The notes under the pieces were generated by a model that was not told the origin of the DNA, did not search any database, and saw only the letters and a program-made list of their open reading frames with translations. A stretch of 64,000 nucleotides of DNA. It comes from Sutcliffiella horikoshii. Lineage in GTDB: Bacteria; Bacillota; Bacilli; Bacillales; Bacillaceae_I. A program made the position numbers and the translations under genes. The DNA is taken from the NCBI GenBank assembly GCA_001636495.1, contig KV440964.1:2558666-2622665 (forward strand). The letters run 5' to 3'. This document shows positions 9,434-16,963 of this stretch, piece after piece (position 1 is the stretch's first letter; each line of letters starts with the position of its first letter).

Positions 9434-9712
9434 TTGAAATGTAATTGGTGTGAAAGTCTAAATGCAACAACTTCAACCGGAACAGTATATTGGGAACTGC
9501 CCGATGGAACAAAAGCGGTTGCGATAACCGAGACACCTTCTGTTGTCTGCGTTGACTGCGGGATGGAATATCAAGAGGACTCCATTGTAAAAGAAATAGA
9601 AGATCAGTTGTTTTTAATAAACACTCGTGAGTTAGAAGCAGAGCTAAGCTATACGCAGCTTATGGGAAAACAAAGATTGCTGAAAAGAAACTACTTCGAT
9701 TTCACCAGCTAA
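9434..9712 (+). CDS. yokU: YokU family small zinc-ribbon-like protein
   Basis: A 92-residue protein with two CxxC pairs (CNWC at the N-terminus and CVDC about residue 35), suggesting a zinc ribbon like the N-terminal half of MqsA. YokU homologues are found beside kamA in many Bacillus genomes; function unknown. It starts with TTG (9431 or 9434) behind GGAGTGGAG, 10-13 bp after kamA, so it is in the same sigma-54 transcript. Confidence 0.82.
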   Translation: MKCNWCESLNATTSTGTVYWELPDGTKAVAITETPSVVCVDCGMEYQEDSIVKEIEDQLFLINTRELEAELSYTQLMGKQRLLKRNYFDFTS

Positions 9713-9772
9713 AGGTTGTCCCACCTTCTCATTATGTTGTAGAATGAGAGAAAAAACGGGTGTGGATGATTG

Positions 9773-9991
9773 ATGAGTAAGTCGTTTTACCATTATATAA
9801 TGAAATTTCGTCATGCTTTGAAAAAAGATGATATAAGTATATTTGCCAACCATGCATATGATGACCATGCTTTTCCAAAGAACTCTGAGGACTACCATGA
9901 GATCAGCAGCTATTTGGAGATGAACGGACAGTACCTAGAGAGTATGTCTACGTTTGATAAGGCGTGGGAACTTTATGAGGAAGATGCTTAA
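9773..9991 (+). CDS. yozE: YozE family protein (UPF0346)
   Basis: A 72-residue protein matching the YozE/SAM-like helical family: SFYHYIMKFRH near the N-terminus, the acidic NHAYDDHAFPKNSEDYHEISSYLE block, and a short helical C-terminus. Function is unknown. The ATG at 9773 follows a TTG at 9770. It is followed by a strong terminator. The neighbour order with yokU and kamA is that of B. subtilis. Confidence 0.9.
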   Translation: MSKSFYHYIMKFRHALKKDDISIFANHAYDDHAFPKNSEDYHEISSYLEMNGQYLESMSTFDKAWELYEEDA

Positions 9992-10000
9992 ATATTTTAG

Positions 10001-10030
10001 AAACGCACCGATTTTATGGTGCGTTTTTAT
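10001..10030 (+). terminator. Rho-independent terminator after yozE
   Basis: AAACGCACC and GGTGCGTTT form a stem with an 8-nt AT loop, followed by a T-rich tract. Confidence 0.85.
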
Positions 10031-10159
10031 TTTTCATAGGTATCTAGCCTAAAACACATTCGTTTTATACTTTTTGCCCTTACGCTTTGGCGATTTCACC
10101 TCTTGCTGCATATAATACATTACTATCAAAGCCACAGTGATAAATGGGGAGAAAATTAC

Positions 10160-10867
10160 ATGGGAAAGAACAAGAAACCAAATAAACCGAAATATAAAAT
10201 TGGCGATATTGTTGTCATCACCATCTATGGAACTGTCGGTAAAGTGACGGACATGAAACAAATTGATGGTGCGTATGTATATGAAGTGAATTCGAGCGAT
10301 GGGCTGTATCAAGAAGAAACATTAGCCTTTGTTTCAGAATATGAAGGGAAAGTTCTTGTAACAGAACGTCTTGATATCAAGTATCTCTATTTCATCGGTG
10401 ACATCGTTCATGTTGCCGGATATGGAAATGAATTATTTAAAATTGTTGGGTTCCGCACGGAAATTTGGAGATATAAAGAGGATTCTTGGGAAGACATCAT
10501 TTACGAGCTGACAAGATTGTCAGACGGAGAATGGTTAGAAGCAGGTGAGGAAGAGCTAACCATGGTTGTCCACCATGAGCATGCCGAAATTCTTATTCAC
10601 AAACTTGGATTGTCCTATATGTTCAACAAAGAAAATACAAGCTTGGAGTTGTATAATCCGATGACGGGATCAAACAAACATTATAAAAAAGAGGAATTTA
10701 ACAAAGAGTATCAACGAATAATTGATGGCCTTCTGGATGTCTACAATGACTACAAAGTATTGCATGATATTTTTGGTGATGAGGAATACAAAGAAGTTAT
10801 GAATCTCGTCATGAAAAACTTAAAAAAATACATGGATGGAAAAAAACATAGTCAACTAGAAAAATAA
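10160..10867 (+). CDS. yodN: YodN-like conserved protein of unknown function
   Basis: A 235-residue soluble protein with a lysine-rich N-terminus. Two similar beta-rich segments follow, each containing a GDIV-V.GYG-type block (YKIGDIVVITIYGTVGKV about residues 11-28, and FIGDIVHVAGYGNELFKIV about 72-90), suggesting two SH3-like or KOW-like barrels, then a helical C-terminus. The name rests on neighbourhood with yozE and yozD and on general resemblance, so it is moderate. ATG 10160 is chosen over the 19-codon longer form because of GGGGAG just upstream. No function is known. Confidence 0.7.
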   Translation: MGKNKKPNKPKYKIGDIVVITIYGTVGKVTDMKQIDGAYVYEVNSSDGLYQEETLAFVSEYEGKVLVTERLDIKYLYFIGDIVHVAGYGNELFKIVGFRTEIWRYKEDSWEDIIYELTRLSDGEWLEAGEEELTMVVHHEHAEILIHKLGLSYMFNKENTSLELYNPMTGSNKHYKKEEFNKEYQRIIDGLLDVYNDYKVLHDIFGDEEYKEVMNLVMKNLKKYMDGKKHSQLEK

Positions 10868-11014
10868 TAAGGAGAATTGAAAGAGCAAATAGATGAAAAA
10901 CGGAGCACCTATTATTCCTGTAGCCAGGATTAGTTTATCCGATAATTTATCTAAGAGCGGTAATAACACTTCCTCTTCTCCTAATCTTTCTAAGCTTGCC
11001 AAGTAGTTTTTCAT
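10856..11014 (-). CDS. Possible 52-residue membrane peptide
   Basis: On the minus strand an ORF begins at one of three tandem ATGs behind AAGGGAG (8 nt to the last ATG). It encodes an amphipathic acidic segment (LERLGEEEVLLPLLDKLSD) followed by one hydrophobic stretch (ILATGIIGAPFFIYLLF) and a hydrophobic end. The good SD and protein-like composition argue for a real small gene; its 3' end overlaps the yodN stop. No family is recognised. Confidence 0.35.
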   Translation of the reverse strand: MKNYLASLERLGEEEVLLPLLDKLSDKLILATGIIGAPFFIYLLFQFSLLFF

Positions 11015-11200
11015 CATCATTTCTCCCTTCAAGTGGATGCTTGTCCTTTTGTCCCAATTTATGCGAGGAAGAAGTTTTATATGTCTTTTTCTGAATTTTT
11101 TTAAAACAAAGATAGCATTTGTCCAATAGGATGGATTAATATAGAGAGTAAGACATATATCTATATAGACGTACATAAACCTTTAAAAAGGGGTGATATT

Positions 11201-11368
11201 GTGAAAGAAATCGAAGTAGTTATTGATACAGAGGAAATTGCCGAGTTCTTTTACAATGAGCTGGTAAGGCGTGGGTATGTTCCAGCTGAAAGCGAGATTG
11301 AAGAGTTGGCGGATATCATGTTCGATTATTTATTGGAAAAGTGCATTATTGATGAAGAAATAGAATAA
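11201..11368 (+). CDS. yozD: YozD-like small protein, 55 aa
   Basis: GTG start behind AAAGGGGTGA; the product is a 55-residue acidic protein beginning MKEIEVVIDTEEIAEFFY and ending LLEKCIIDEEIE. It matches YozD of B. subtilis in size and in position between yodN and yodL. Function is unknown; the regular alternation suggests a small folded domain. It is short enough to be missed by length cut-offs. Confidence 0.75.
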   Translation: MKEIEVVIDTEEIAEFFYNELVRRGYVPAESEIEELADIMFDYLLEKCIIDEEIE

Positions 11369-11541
11369 AAAAACATAAAAAATTCCTTCAGAAAAAAATA
11401 ATACAAGCAATGCTGTTTCTTTGGCGAGTGTTTGGCCTTGGAGGCAGCTTTTTTAACTGGGACATTCATGTTCCTCTTCACCAACTTTAAACAATTTAAA
11501 CACTCTACAACTTCTAAAACTTACGAAAAGAATCATTCTCG

Positions 11542-12660
11542 TCATTTTCCTAATTTCAAAAAAATCCCATGAAGTTCAGACATTCCAGTAAGCTTCATTA
11601 AGTTATATATATGTCTTTTCTCCATATCAGCCGGTTCAATGTTCGAAGGAAGACGAAAAAAAACGCTGGCCTCCTGAATGTCTTTAAACCATGCAACCGG
11701 TGTAATGGGAGGGTGATCATAATCCGGCCATGATGCGTTTATAGTTGGACTATATATCTTACTTGCTGTAGTAGGTTCAGATGAAAAAACGGCAGGGAAA
11801 TAATCTTCTCTTGATCCAGTATGGGAATTCTCCCTGCTGAAACGCAAACACCCCTGCAACACCTTCTGATTTTTAAACAAAAGGACATAAAGTTTTTTAC
11901 CAATCTCAACGCGTGTCGCAACCTTGGAAAATTGTTGTACTCCAAGTCCTGTCAAGGAAGTTTTGGAACCTTTTCTATACGGAAAGAGGACTAGCGTAAA
12001 ACCCAGCTTTTCCTGTAATTGATAAGTGAAACTGGATAGAACTTTTTGCTGAAAGAAAGGATTTTGAAGAAGGTTATGCTCGATGAAACTCTGTTCATTA
12101 ATGATCAATGAAACGGTAAGAAGTTCTTTTTTGTTGTTATTTTTCCAAAAAAGTGTCCATATGGGATTCATGAAAGGTGAAACTTGAAATTCAGAGAGTA
12201 GATGAAATAGGGGTCTACCAGACTTTTTGCTTTCTTCATATAGGAGTAGTTGTGGATAAGCATCTTGGAAGATGAGATGATTGGCTTTTTCAAGAAATCG
12301 AAACAAGATGGAGGTTTTCTCATAGGTAAGCATTGTGGATATATGACTCGCCTTCAAGTCTGTCATATTCCAGCCCCCATTTCTTGAAACCATGTGAGCC
12401 AATAGGCTCCAATGGATCTCTGGATGCTTTAGATAATAGTCCAGGTAAGCATGGGTTCTTGTTACATTATTGCGATTGAGGTTTGCTGTTTTGTTGCGGA
12501 TTTTCATGATTAGTTCTTGCTCAATGGCGGTTGGTGATGGAGGAGAAGTGGTTGTTGTCCATTCTTTGGTCAATTGCACTTTATCTGCTGAGGTCCATAC
12601 CTGAACCTTCAACTTATCTTTTGGTTTGGATGAAGCATCAGAAAACCATTTAAACAACAT
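11542..12660 (-). CDS. DUF2515 family protein (YppC-like)
   Basis: A 372-residue protein matching DUF2515: RNNVTRTHAYLDYYLKHPEIHW, LAHMVSRNGGWNMTDLK and DAYPQLLLYEESKKSGRPLFHLL are family hallmarks (about residues 65-160). No signal peptide or membrane segments are evident. Function unknown; in B. subtilis the homologue is yppC at another locus, so its place here differs from the surrounding synteny. It is transcribed divergently from yodL, and a TGAGGTGGTGA SD precedes the start. Confidence 0.85.
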   Translation of the reverse strand: MLFKWFSDASSKPKDKLKVQVWTSADKVQLTKEWTTTTSPPSPTAIEQELIMKIRNKTANLNRNNVTRTHAYLDYYLKHPEIHWSLLAHMVSRNGGWNMTDLKASHISTMLTYEKTSILFRFLEKANHLIFQDAYPQLLLYEESKKSGRPLFHLLSEFQVSPFMNPIWTLFWKNNNKKELLTVSLIINEQSFIEHNLLQNPFFQQKVLSSFTYQLQEKLGFTLVLFPYRKGSKTSLTGLGVQQFSKVATRVEIGKKLYVLLFKNQKVLQGCLRFSRENSHTGSREDYFPAVFSSEPTTASKIYSPTINASWPDYDHPPITPVAWFKDIQEASVFFRLPSNIEPADMEKRHIYNLMKLTGMSELHGIFLKLGK

Positions 12661-12839
12661 AACATCACCACCTCAGGGTTATCTTATGAGGGAGATGTGA
12701 ATTTCATGATTCGAAAGATATCCAATAGGTTTTCCAACACATGATTATTCTTTTCGACAAAACTTTTTATAATTTGATGAAGGATTCGACAAGGTGAATT
12801 GCTAATACTATATATAGAAATGGTTGAGGGGTGAAAAGG

Positions 12840-13154
12840 ATGTTGGCTCTTAAAAGAATGATGAAGATGGGTACAGGGGAATTTGATGTCACCATTATGC
12901 AAACACCTAATTACGGAGAATCTAAAGGGTACAATCCCATTTTCCGATTAACCATGGAGGGAACCAGTCATCAGGATGTGGTGGATAAAGTATATAAGAA
13001 ATTCAATGTAACAGATTCCATCCCACGTAATTACGAGGGGAGATTTATTGCAACAGGTGATGTCCTTATGATTGATGAAGGTACATTAGGAATAACTTAC
13101 TACCGCTTGGAATTTGGTGGGTGGAAAAAAATAAATCGTGTGGCAGTACGCTAA
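12840..13154 (+). CDS. yodL: YodL-domain protein
   Basis: A 104-residue protein with the YodL domain: FDVTIMQTPNYGESKGYNPIF, then RNYEGRFIATGDVLMIDEG, ending in YYRLEFGGWKKI. B. subtilis YodL affects cell-shape control when overproduced (reported interaction with the MreB system). ATG 12840 follows GAGGGG with 8 nt spacing; the GTG at 12831 overlaps this SD. A strong bidirectional terminator follows. Confidence 0.85.
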   Translation: MLALKRMMKMGTGEFDVTIMQTPNYGESKGYNPIFRLTMEGTSHQDVVDKVYKKFNVTDSIPRNYEGRFIATGDVLMIDEGTLGITYYRLEFGGWKKINRVAVR

Positions 13155-13161
13155 TTAAGGG

Positions 13162-13196
13162 AAAGGGCAAAGCTCAAACTTTGCCCTTTTGTTTTT
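13162..13196. terminator. Bidirectional terminator between yodL and the 47-aa gene
   Basis: AAAGGGCAAAG and CTTTGCCCTTT form an 11-bp stem with a 6-nt loop, with T-rich sequence after it on the plus strand. It lies between convergent genes and could serve both. Confidence 0.85.
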
Positions 13197-13338
13197 ATAT
13201 ATGGTTTCCTGGCCCGTTTTTGCGGCCTTTGGGTGAGTGTTCTTTCTTATGAGCTGTGTGTTCCGCTTCAATTGCTTCAGGACTGATATGGTTGTTCTTC
13301 TTTTGCCCATTAATTCTGTTTCGGTGTTTTTTACCCAT
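13195..13338 (-). CDS. Small basic protein, 47 aa, conserved-looking, function unknown
   Basis: The minus-strand ORF is preceded by AAGGAG 9 nt before the ATG. The product starts MGKKHRNRINGQKKNN and ends HSPKGRKNGPGNHI: very basic, hydrophilic, rich in Asn, His and Lys, like minor small spore proteins of Bacillus in composition, though no family is recognised. It converges on yodL and shares its terminator. Strong SD, intact frame and terminator make it a probable real gene absent from length-filtered gene lists. Confidence 0.6.
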   Translation of the reverse strand: MGKKHRNRINGQKKNNHISPEAIEAEHTAHKKEHSPKGRKNGPGNHI

Positions 13339-13571
13339 TTAACTCAGCTCCTTTTTTAGTTAAGCGTCGCCATTCTAGCTTTTTTGTTTATCTCGTCTGG
13401 ATGTGTTAGGCTCAGCAGTTTTCTTTTTCGTTGTGTTCGTTTCATTTGCATGTTCTACAGCTTGCTTTAGCTTCTTTCTCAATCGGATCACCTTCCTGAA
13501 AGGAGAATATCTTTCCCCTTTATTTTCTGCTGCAACTGTAAAAGAATGCGCTTTATTTAGGAGAGATTCTT

Positions 13572-13599
13572 TTGAAACATGGGTAATATATGGTATAGT
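13572..13599 (+). promoter_or_regulatory. Sigma-A promoter of deoD
   Basis: TTGAAA at 13572-13577, a 16-bp spacer, then TATAGT at 13594-13599, about 50 bp before the deoD start. Confidence 0.65.
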
Positions 13600-13648
13600 A
13601 GTCATTGTTGTAAAGTAACAATGGCAAGAGCTATTAGGAGGTAACATA

Positions 13649-14353
13649 ATGAGTGTACATATTGGAGCAAAACAAGGTGAAATAGCGGAAACGATTCTAC
13701 TACCTGGAGATCCGTTACGTGCAAAATATATAGCAGAAACATTCCTTGAGGATGCGGTCTGCTACAATGAAGTAAGAGGAATGCTTGGCTTCACTGGTAC
13801 CTACAAGGGTGAGCGAATCTCTGTACAGGGTACTGGCATGGGAGTACCTTCCATCTCCATTTACATTAACGAACTAATGAATGAATATAATGTGCAAAAC
13901 CTGGTTCGTGTAGGAACATGCGGAGCTATCCAGAAGGATGTGAAGGTACGTGACGTCATCTTGGCTATGAGTGCATCCACTGATTCCCAAATGAACCGTT
14001 TGACATTCGGTGGGGTGGATTATGCACCGACTGCTAACTTCGACCTTCTGAAAAAGGCTTATGACGTGGGAGTGGAAAAAGGGCTTAACTTGAAAGTTGG
14101 GAATGTCTTCACTGCCGACATGTTCTACAATGATAATGGCGAGCTTGAAAAATGGGCTAAATATGGAATCCTTGCAATTGAGATGGAATCTGCAGCGCTT
14201 TACACTTTGGCTGCTAAATACGGCCGTAATGCGCTATCCATTCTAACTGTTAGTGATCATATTCTAACTGGAGAAGAAACGACTTCAGAAGAACGTCAGT
14301 CCACATTCAGCGACATGATGGAAGTGGCATTGGAAGCAGTAACTAAAAAATAA
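13649..14353 (+). CDS. deoD: Purine-nucleoside phosphorylase, DeoD type
   Basis: Phosphorolysis of purine (deoxy)nucleosides to the base and (deoxy)ribose-1-phosphate in purine salvage. The 234-residue length is exactly that of hexameric DeoD enzymes. Visible motifs: [14 protein letters not shown] (phosphate site), [19 protein letters not shown], and [12 protein letters not shown] with the ribose-binding Met-Glu; TVSDHI contains the catalytic Asp. SD AGGAGG precedes the ATG. It is monocistronic with its own promoter and terminator. Confidence 0.97.
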   Translation: MSVHIGAKQGEIAETILLPGDPLRAKYIAETFLEDAVCYNEVRGMLGFTGTYKGERISVQGTGMGVPSISIYINELMNEYNVQNLVRVGTCGAIQKDVKVRDVILAMSASTDSQMNRLTFGGVDYAPTANFDLLKKAYDVGVEKGLNLKVGNVFTADMFYNDNGELEKWAKYGILAIEMESAALYTLAAKYGRNALSILTVSDHILTGEETTSEERQSTFSDMMEVALEAVTKK

Positions 14354-14362
14354 TCATTTTTT

Positions 14363-14395
14363 AAAGCCCTTGGGATAACTTTCAAGGGCTTTTTT
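14363..14395 (+). terminator. Terminator after deoD
   Basis: AAAGCCCTTG and CAAGGGCTTT form a 10-bp stem followed by a T-run. Confidence 0.9.
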
Positions 14396-14473
14396 AGATG
14401 TAAGAAGAGTTTAATGGTTGTTGAATAAGTGTATTAATGTATTACAGAAGCACCTAATGAAAGGATGATATAA

Positions 14474-14881
14474 ATGTTACATACCATCAATCTGCAAACA
14501 TCTAACAGGGATGAGTGGCAAGATATCACGGCTAAGGTCGAGAGTTTGGTGTTAAAAGCAGGTGTTAAAGAGGGGCATGCGATGGTATATTGTCCCCATA
14601 CTACTGCCGGGATTACCATTAATGAGAACGCAGATCCTGATGTTGTAAAAGACGTCGTGATGCGACTCGATGAAGTATACCCGTGGGAACACCCGAAATA
14701 CCGCCATATGGAGGGTAATACAGCAGCTCACTTAAAAGCAATGACAGTTGGGAGCTCCCAGCAGATAATCATTCATAATGGTGATCTTGTTCTCGGTACA
14801 TGGCAGGGGATTTTTTTCTGTGAGTTTGATGGTCCTCGTCATAGAAAAGTTTATATAAAAGTGGTCAAAGATCCTGATTGA
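14474..14881 (+). CDS. YjbQ/UPF0047 family protein (YugU-like)
   Basis: A 135-residue protein of the UPF0047/YjbQ family, short beta-barrel proteins sometimes annotated as secondary thiamine-phosphate synthase. The sequence shows the family signature [21 protein letters not shown], then [14 protein letters not shown] and [17 protein letters not shown], with conserved His residues that may bind a metal. The physiological role is uncertain. It is monocistronic and plus strand. Confidence 0.9.
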   Translation: MLHTINLQTSNRDEWQDITAKVESLVLKAGVKEGHAMVYCPHTTAGITINENADPDVVKDVVMRLDEVYPWEHPKYRHMEGNTAAHLKAMTVGSSQQIIIHNGDLVLGTWQGIFFCEFDGPRHRKVYIKVVKDPD

Positions 14882-15059
14882 TCGCATAATGTAGGATAGT
14901 GACTTTTTTCTTATCTTCTGTTTTAGCAGTAATATCTTTTTACTGAGTTAGGGATTAATGGTACACTGTTTAAGTATGTTTCACCTTGAGTGAAACTTTT
15001 ATTGTAAAACGAATCCACACATAATAATTATATTAGAATAGTAAAAAGGTGATTATTGT

Positions 15060-15914
15060 ATGAAAAAGAAACATTTCTCTGTCCTGGTAATTTTATTGCT
15101 GTTAACAGGTTGTTCCAACCAATTAAATGATTTCAACTGGAAGTTCTGGGAGTACTTTATGGACGAAGAAACAACAGAAGAGATTGTAGAAGAGGTTCCT
15201 GAAAATGAAGAGCCTGTGGAAGAGGAGAAGCCAGATGAAAATTCAGAGACGGAGGCACCTCCAGAAACGGACGAGAACCAATTTATATTAGATGAGCCGT
15301 TTTTCACCGTTTTAAATGAAGAAAAGGTGATTGAAAACACGGACAACATTCTGGTACTTGTGAACAAAAATCAGTCCCTTCCTGCTGACTATGTTCCCAA
15401 AGACTTGACCATTCCTGAAGTACCGTTTTCATTCGAAGGGGACTTCGACAAGAAGTATTTACGTGAAGAAGCAGCGCGTGCACTGGAAGATTTGTTTGCT
15501 GCTGCCGAAACGGAAAATGTAGAGATTTTTGCAGTCTCTGGCTACCGTTCATATGAAACACAGTATGGTATCTATAATACCTACTTGAAAAAGTGGGGAG
15601 AAGAAAAGACAAATGCAGTATCCGCCATTCCAGGGCATAGTGAACATCAGACAGGATTGGCGATGGACATTTCTAGTCGCTCTGCCGGTCTTGATTTGAC
15701 GGAAGAGTTCGGTGAAACCCCTGAAGGGAAATGGGTAAAAGAGCGTGCAAGTGAGCATGGCTTCATTATCCGTTATCCGCATGATGGAGAAGTTATTACA
15801 GGGTACCAATATGAACCATGGCATCTTCGTTATGTCGGCAAGGAAGTAGCGGCTTACATGGATGAACATGACCTTACTTTGGAAGAGTTTTTTGACCGCG
15901 CAATTAAGCAATAA
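15060..15914 (+). CDS. yodJ: D-alanyl-D-alanine carboxypeptidase family lipoprotein (VanY/LdcB-like)
   Basis: A 284-residue lipoprotein: basic N-terminus, hydrophobic stretch and lipobox LLLTGC (Cys 19). An acidic Glu/Pro-rich linker (about 35-85) precedes a C-terminal M15B peptidase domain. Zinc and catalytic motifs are SGYRSYETQ, GHSEHQTGLAMDIS and EPWHLRYVG. It trims peptidoglycan stem peptides at the membrane surface. YodJ precedes deoD in B. subtilis, and the linkage is kept here. Confidence 0.9.
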   Translation: MKKKHFSVLVILLLLTGCSNQLNDFNWKFWEYFMDEETTEEIVEEVPENEEPVEEEKPDENSETEAPPETDENQFILDEPFFTVLNEEKVIENTDNILVLVNKNQSLPADYVPKDLTIPEVPFSFEGDFDKKYLREEAARALEDLFAAAETENVEIFAVSGYRSYETQYGIYNTYLKKWGEEKTNAVSAIPGHSEHQTGLAMDISSRSAGLDLTEEFGETPEGKWVKERASEHGFIIRYPHDGEVITGYQYEPWHLRYVGKEVAAYMDEHDLTLEEFFDRAIKQ

Positions 15915-15952
15915 ATTAAGGCCTCATTACTTATAAAATTTGCTTAAAATTG

Positions 15953-16012
15953 TTCCTCACTCCGTTGCGGGGTCTCCCATGTCCCTTCCTCCCGCAGGAG
16001 TCTACGTGCCTT
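15953..16012. repeat. GC-rich imperfect palindrome in intergenic region
   Basis: ACTCCGTTGCGGGG at about 15959 can pair with CCTCCCGCAGGAGT at about 15988, giving a long imperfect hairpin much richer in GC than its surroundings. It resembles dispersed intergenic palindromes seen in Bacillaceae genomes; only one copy is in this window, so repeat status is an inference. Confidence 0.45.
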
Positions 16013-16067
16013 CCACGAAAATCAACAAATTGTCGGATAAATTTATAAATTGATATTGCTATTACAA

Positions 16068-16101
16068 AAAGACCTCATCGAGCATCATGGATGAGGTCTT
16101 T
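16068..16101 (-). terminator. Terminator of the ZIP transporter gene (minus strand)
   Basis: AAAGACCTCATC and GATGAGGTCTTT form a 12-bp stem. Read on the minus strand it is followed by TTTTTG. It overlaps the stop codon of the minus-strand gene. Confidence 0.8.
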
Positions 16102-16831
16102 ATAATATTCCACTTGATAGGACGTAGGAGCATAATAATCCCAGTGCAGACAGAAGACCGACAATGGGTCCTCCTTCTTCAAAGGCTTCAGGCATCATGG
16201 TGGAAGCCACCATCGCAATAATCCCGCCCGCTGCAAGGCCACTTACCATATACATATAGAGCTCATTTAATTCTTTGAAGACAATAAAGCCGAAAAGTGA
16301 GCTTAACGTAGTTAAAATAAATACAATGGTCCATAGAAACAGTATCTTCTTTTTCGTATATCCATCTTTTCTTAGACCTACGGAACTTGATAGAGCTTCC
16401 GGTATATTACTGATAAAGATGGCTAATACAATGACCCAACTCACCGTATTCTCCTTTATTAGACTTACCCCAATTATGACTGATTCGGGAATAGAGTCCA
16501 TGATCGAACCGATAAAAATAGCCATACCTGAATGCCCTTCACTTTTTTCCTTCGAAAGCTTCCGTCCTTTCCCTCCTTTTTTATTAATAATAAACTCCAA
16601 GGAAGTGAACAGGGTAGCCCCGATCAAGAAGCCAAAAATAACATAACTGTACCCTTCCCGCCCCTCAATTTTTCCTAATAATTCAAAAGATGCGGCCCCG
16701 ATAAGGACCCCTGTTCCAAAGGCCATAATAAAACCAGTGATTTTTCTAGGTATTGGCACAAATAGACCGACCACAGCCCCAAGAAGTAACGCCCCACCAG
16801 CTACCGCTCCCCATAACAAAGCTTCAATCAC
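16100..16831 (-). CDS. ZIP family divalent metal transporter
   Basis: A 243-residue membrane protein with about eight hydrophobic segments and a basic/His-poor central loop (KKGGKGRKLSKEKSEGHSG). The two metal-site helices show IGSIMDSIPESVIIG and FISNIPEALSSS, the pattern of the GufA/ZupT branch of ZIP proteins. It probably imports zinc or another divalent metal. The classical His of HSxxEG is replaced by Asp/Ser, so ion preference is open. It is monocistronic. Confidence 0.85.
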   Translation of the reverse strand: MIEALLWGAVAGGALLLGAVVGLFVPIPRKITGFIMAFGTGVLIGAASFELLGKIEGREGYSYVIFGFLIGATLFTSLEFIINKKGGKGRKLSKEKSEGHSGMAIFIGSIMDSIPESVIIGVSLIKENTVSWVIVLAIFISNIPEALSSSVGLRKDGYTKKKILFLWTIVFILTTLSSLFGFIVFKELNELYMYMVSGLAAGGIIAMVASTMMPEAFEEGGPIVGLLSALGLLCSYVLSSGIL

Positions 16832-16963
16832 ACATTCTCACCCGACTTATCCTAAAAGTATTATATTACTAATGTGTACGAAAAAAATTTCAACATACTT
16901 TATTTGCTTTTTTGACAAAATAACTAAGGTACTTATTTATATGAAAAAAAGGAGGGATGGAAG

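Noticed and set aside
13375-13647. 90-residue minus-strand ORF opposite the deoD promoter region
   Set aside because: It overlaps the deoD promoter, and its only SD-like start (a TTG) would give 35 residues of a basic peptide. Not enough support, although the basic composition is worth remembering.
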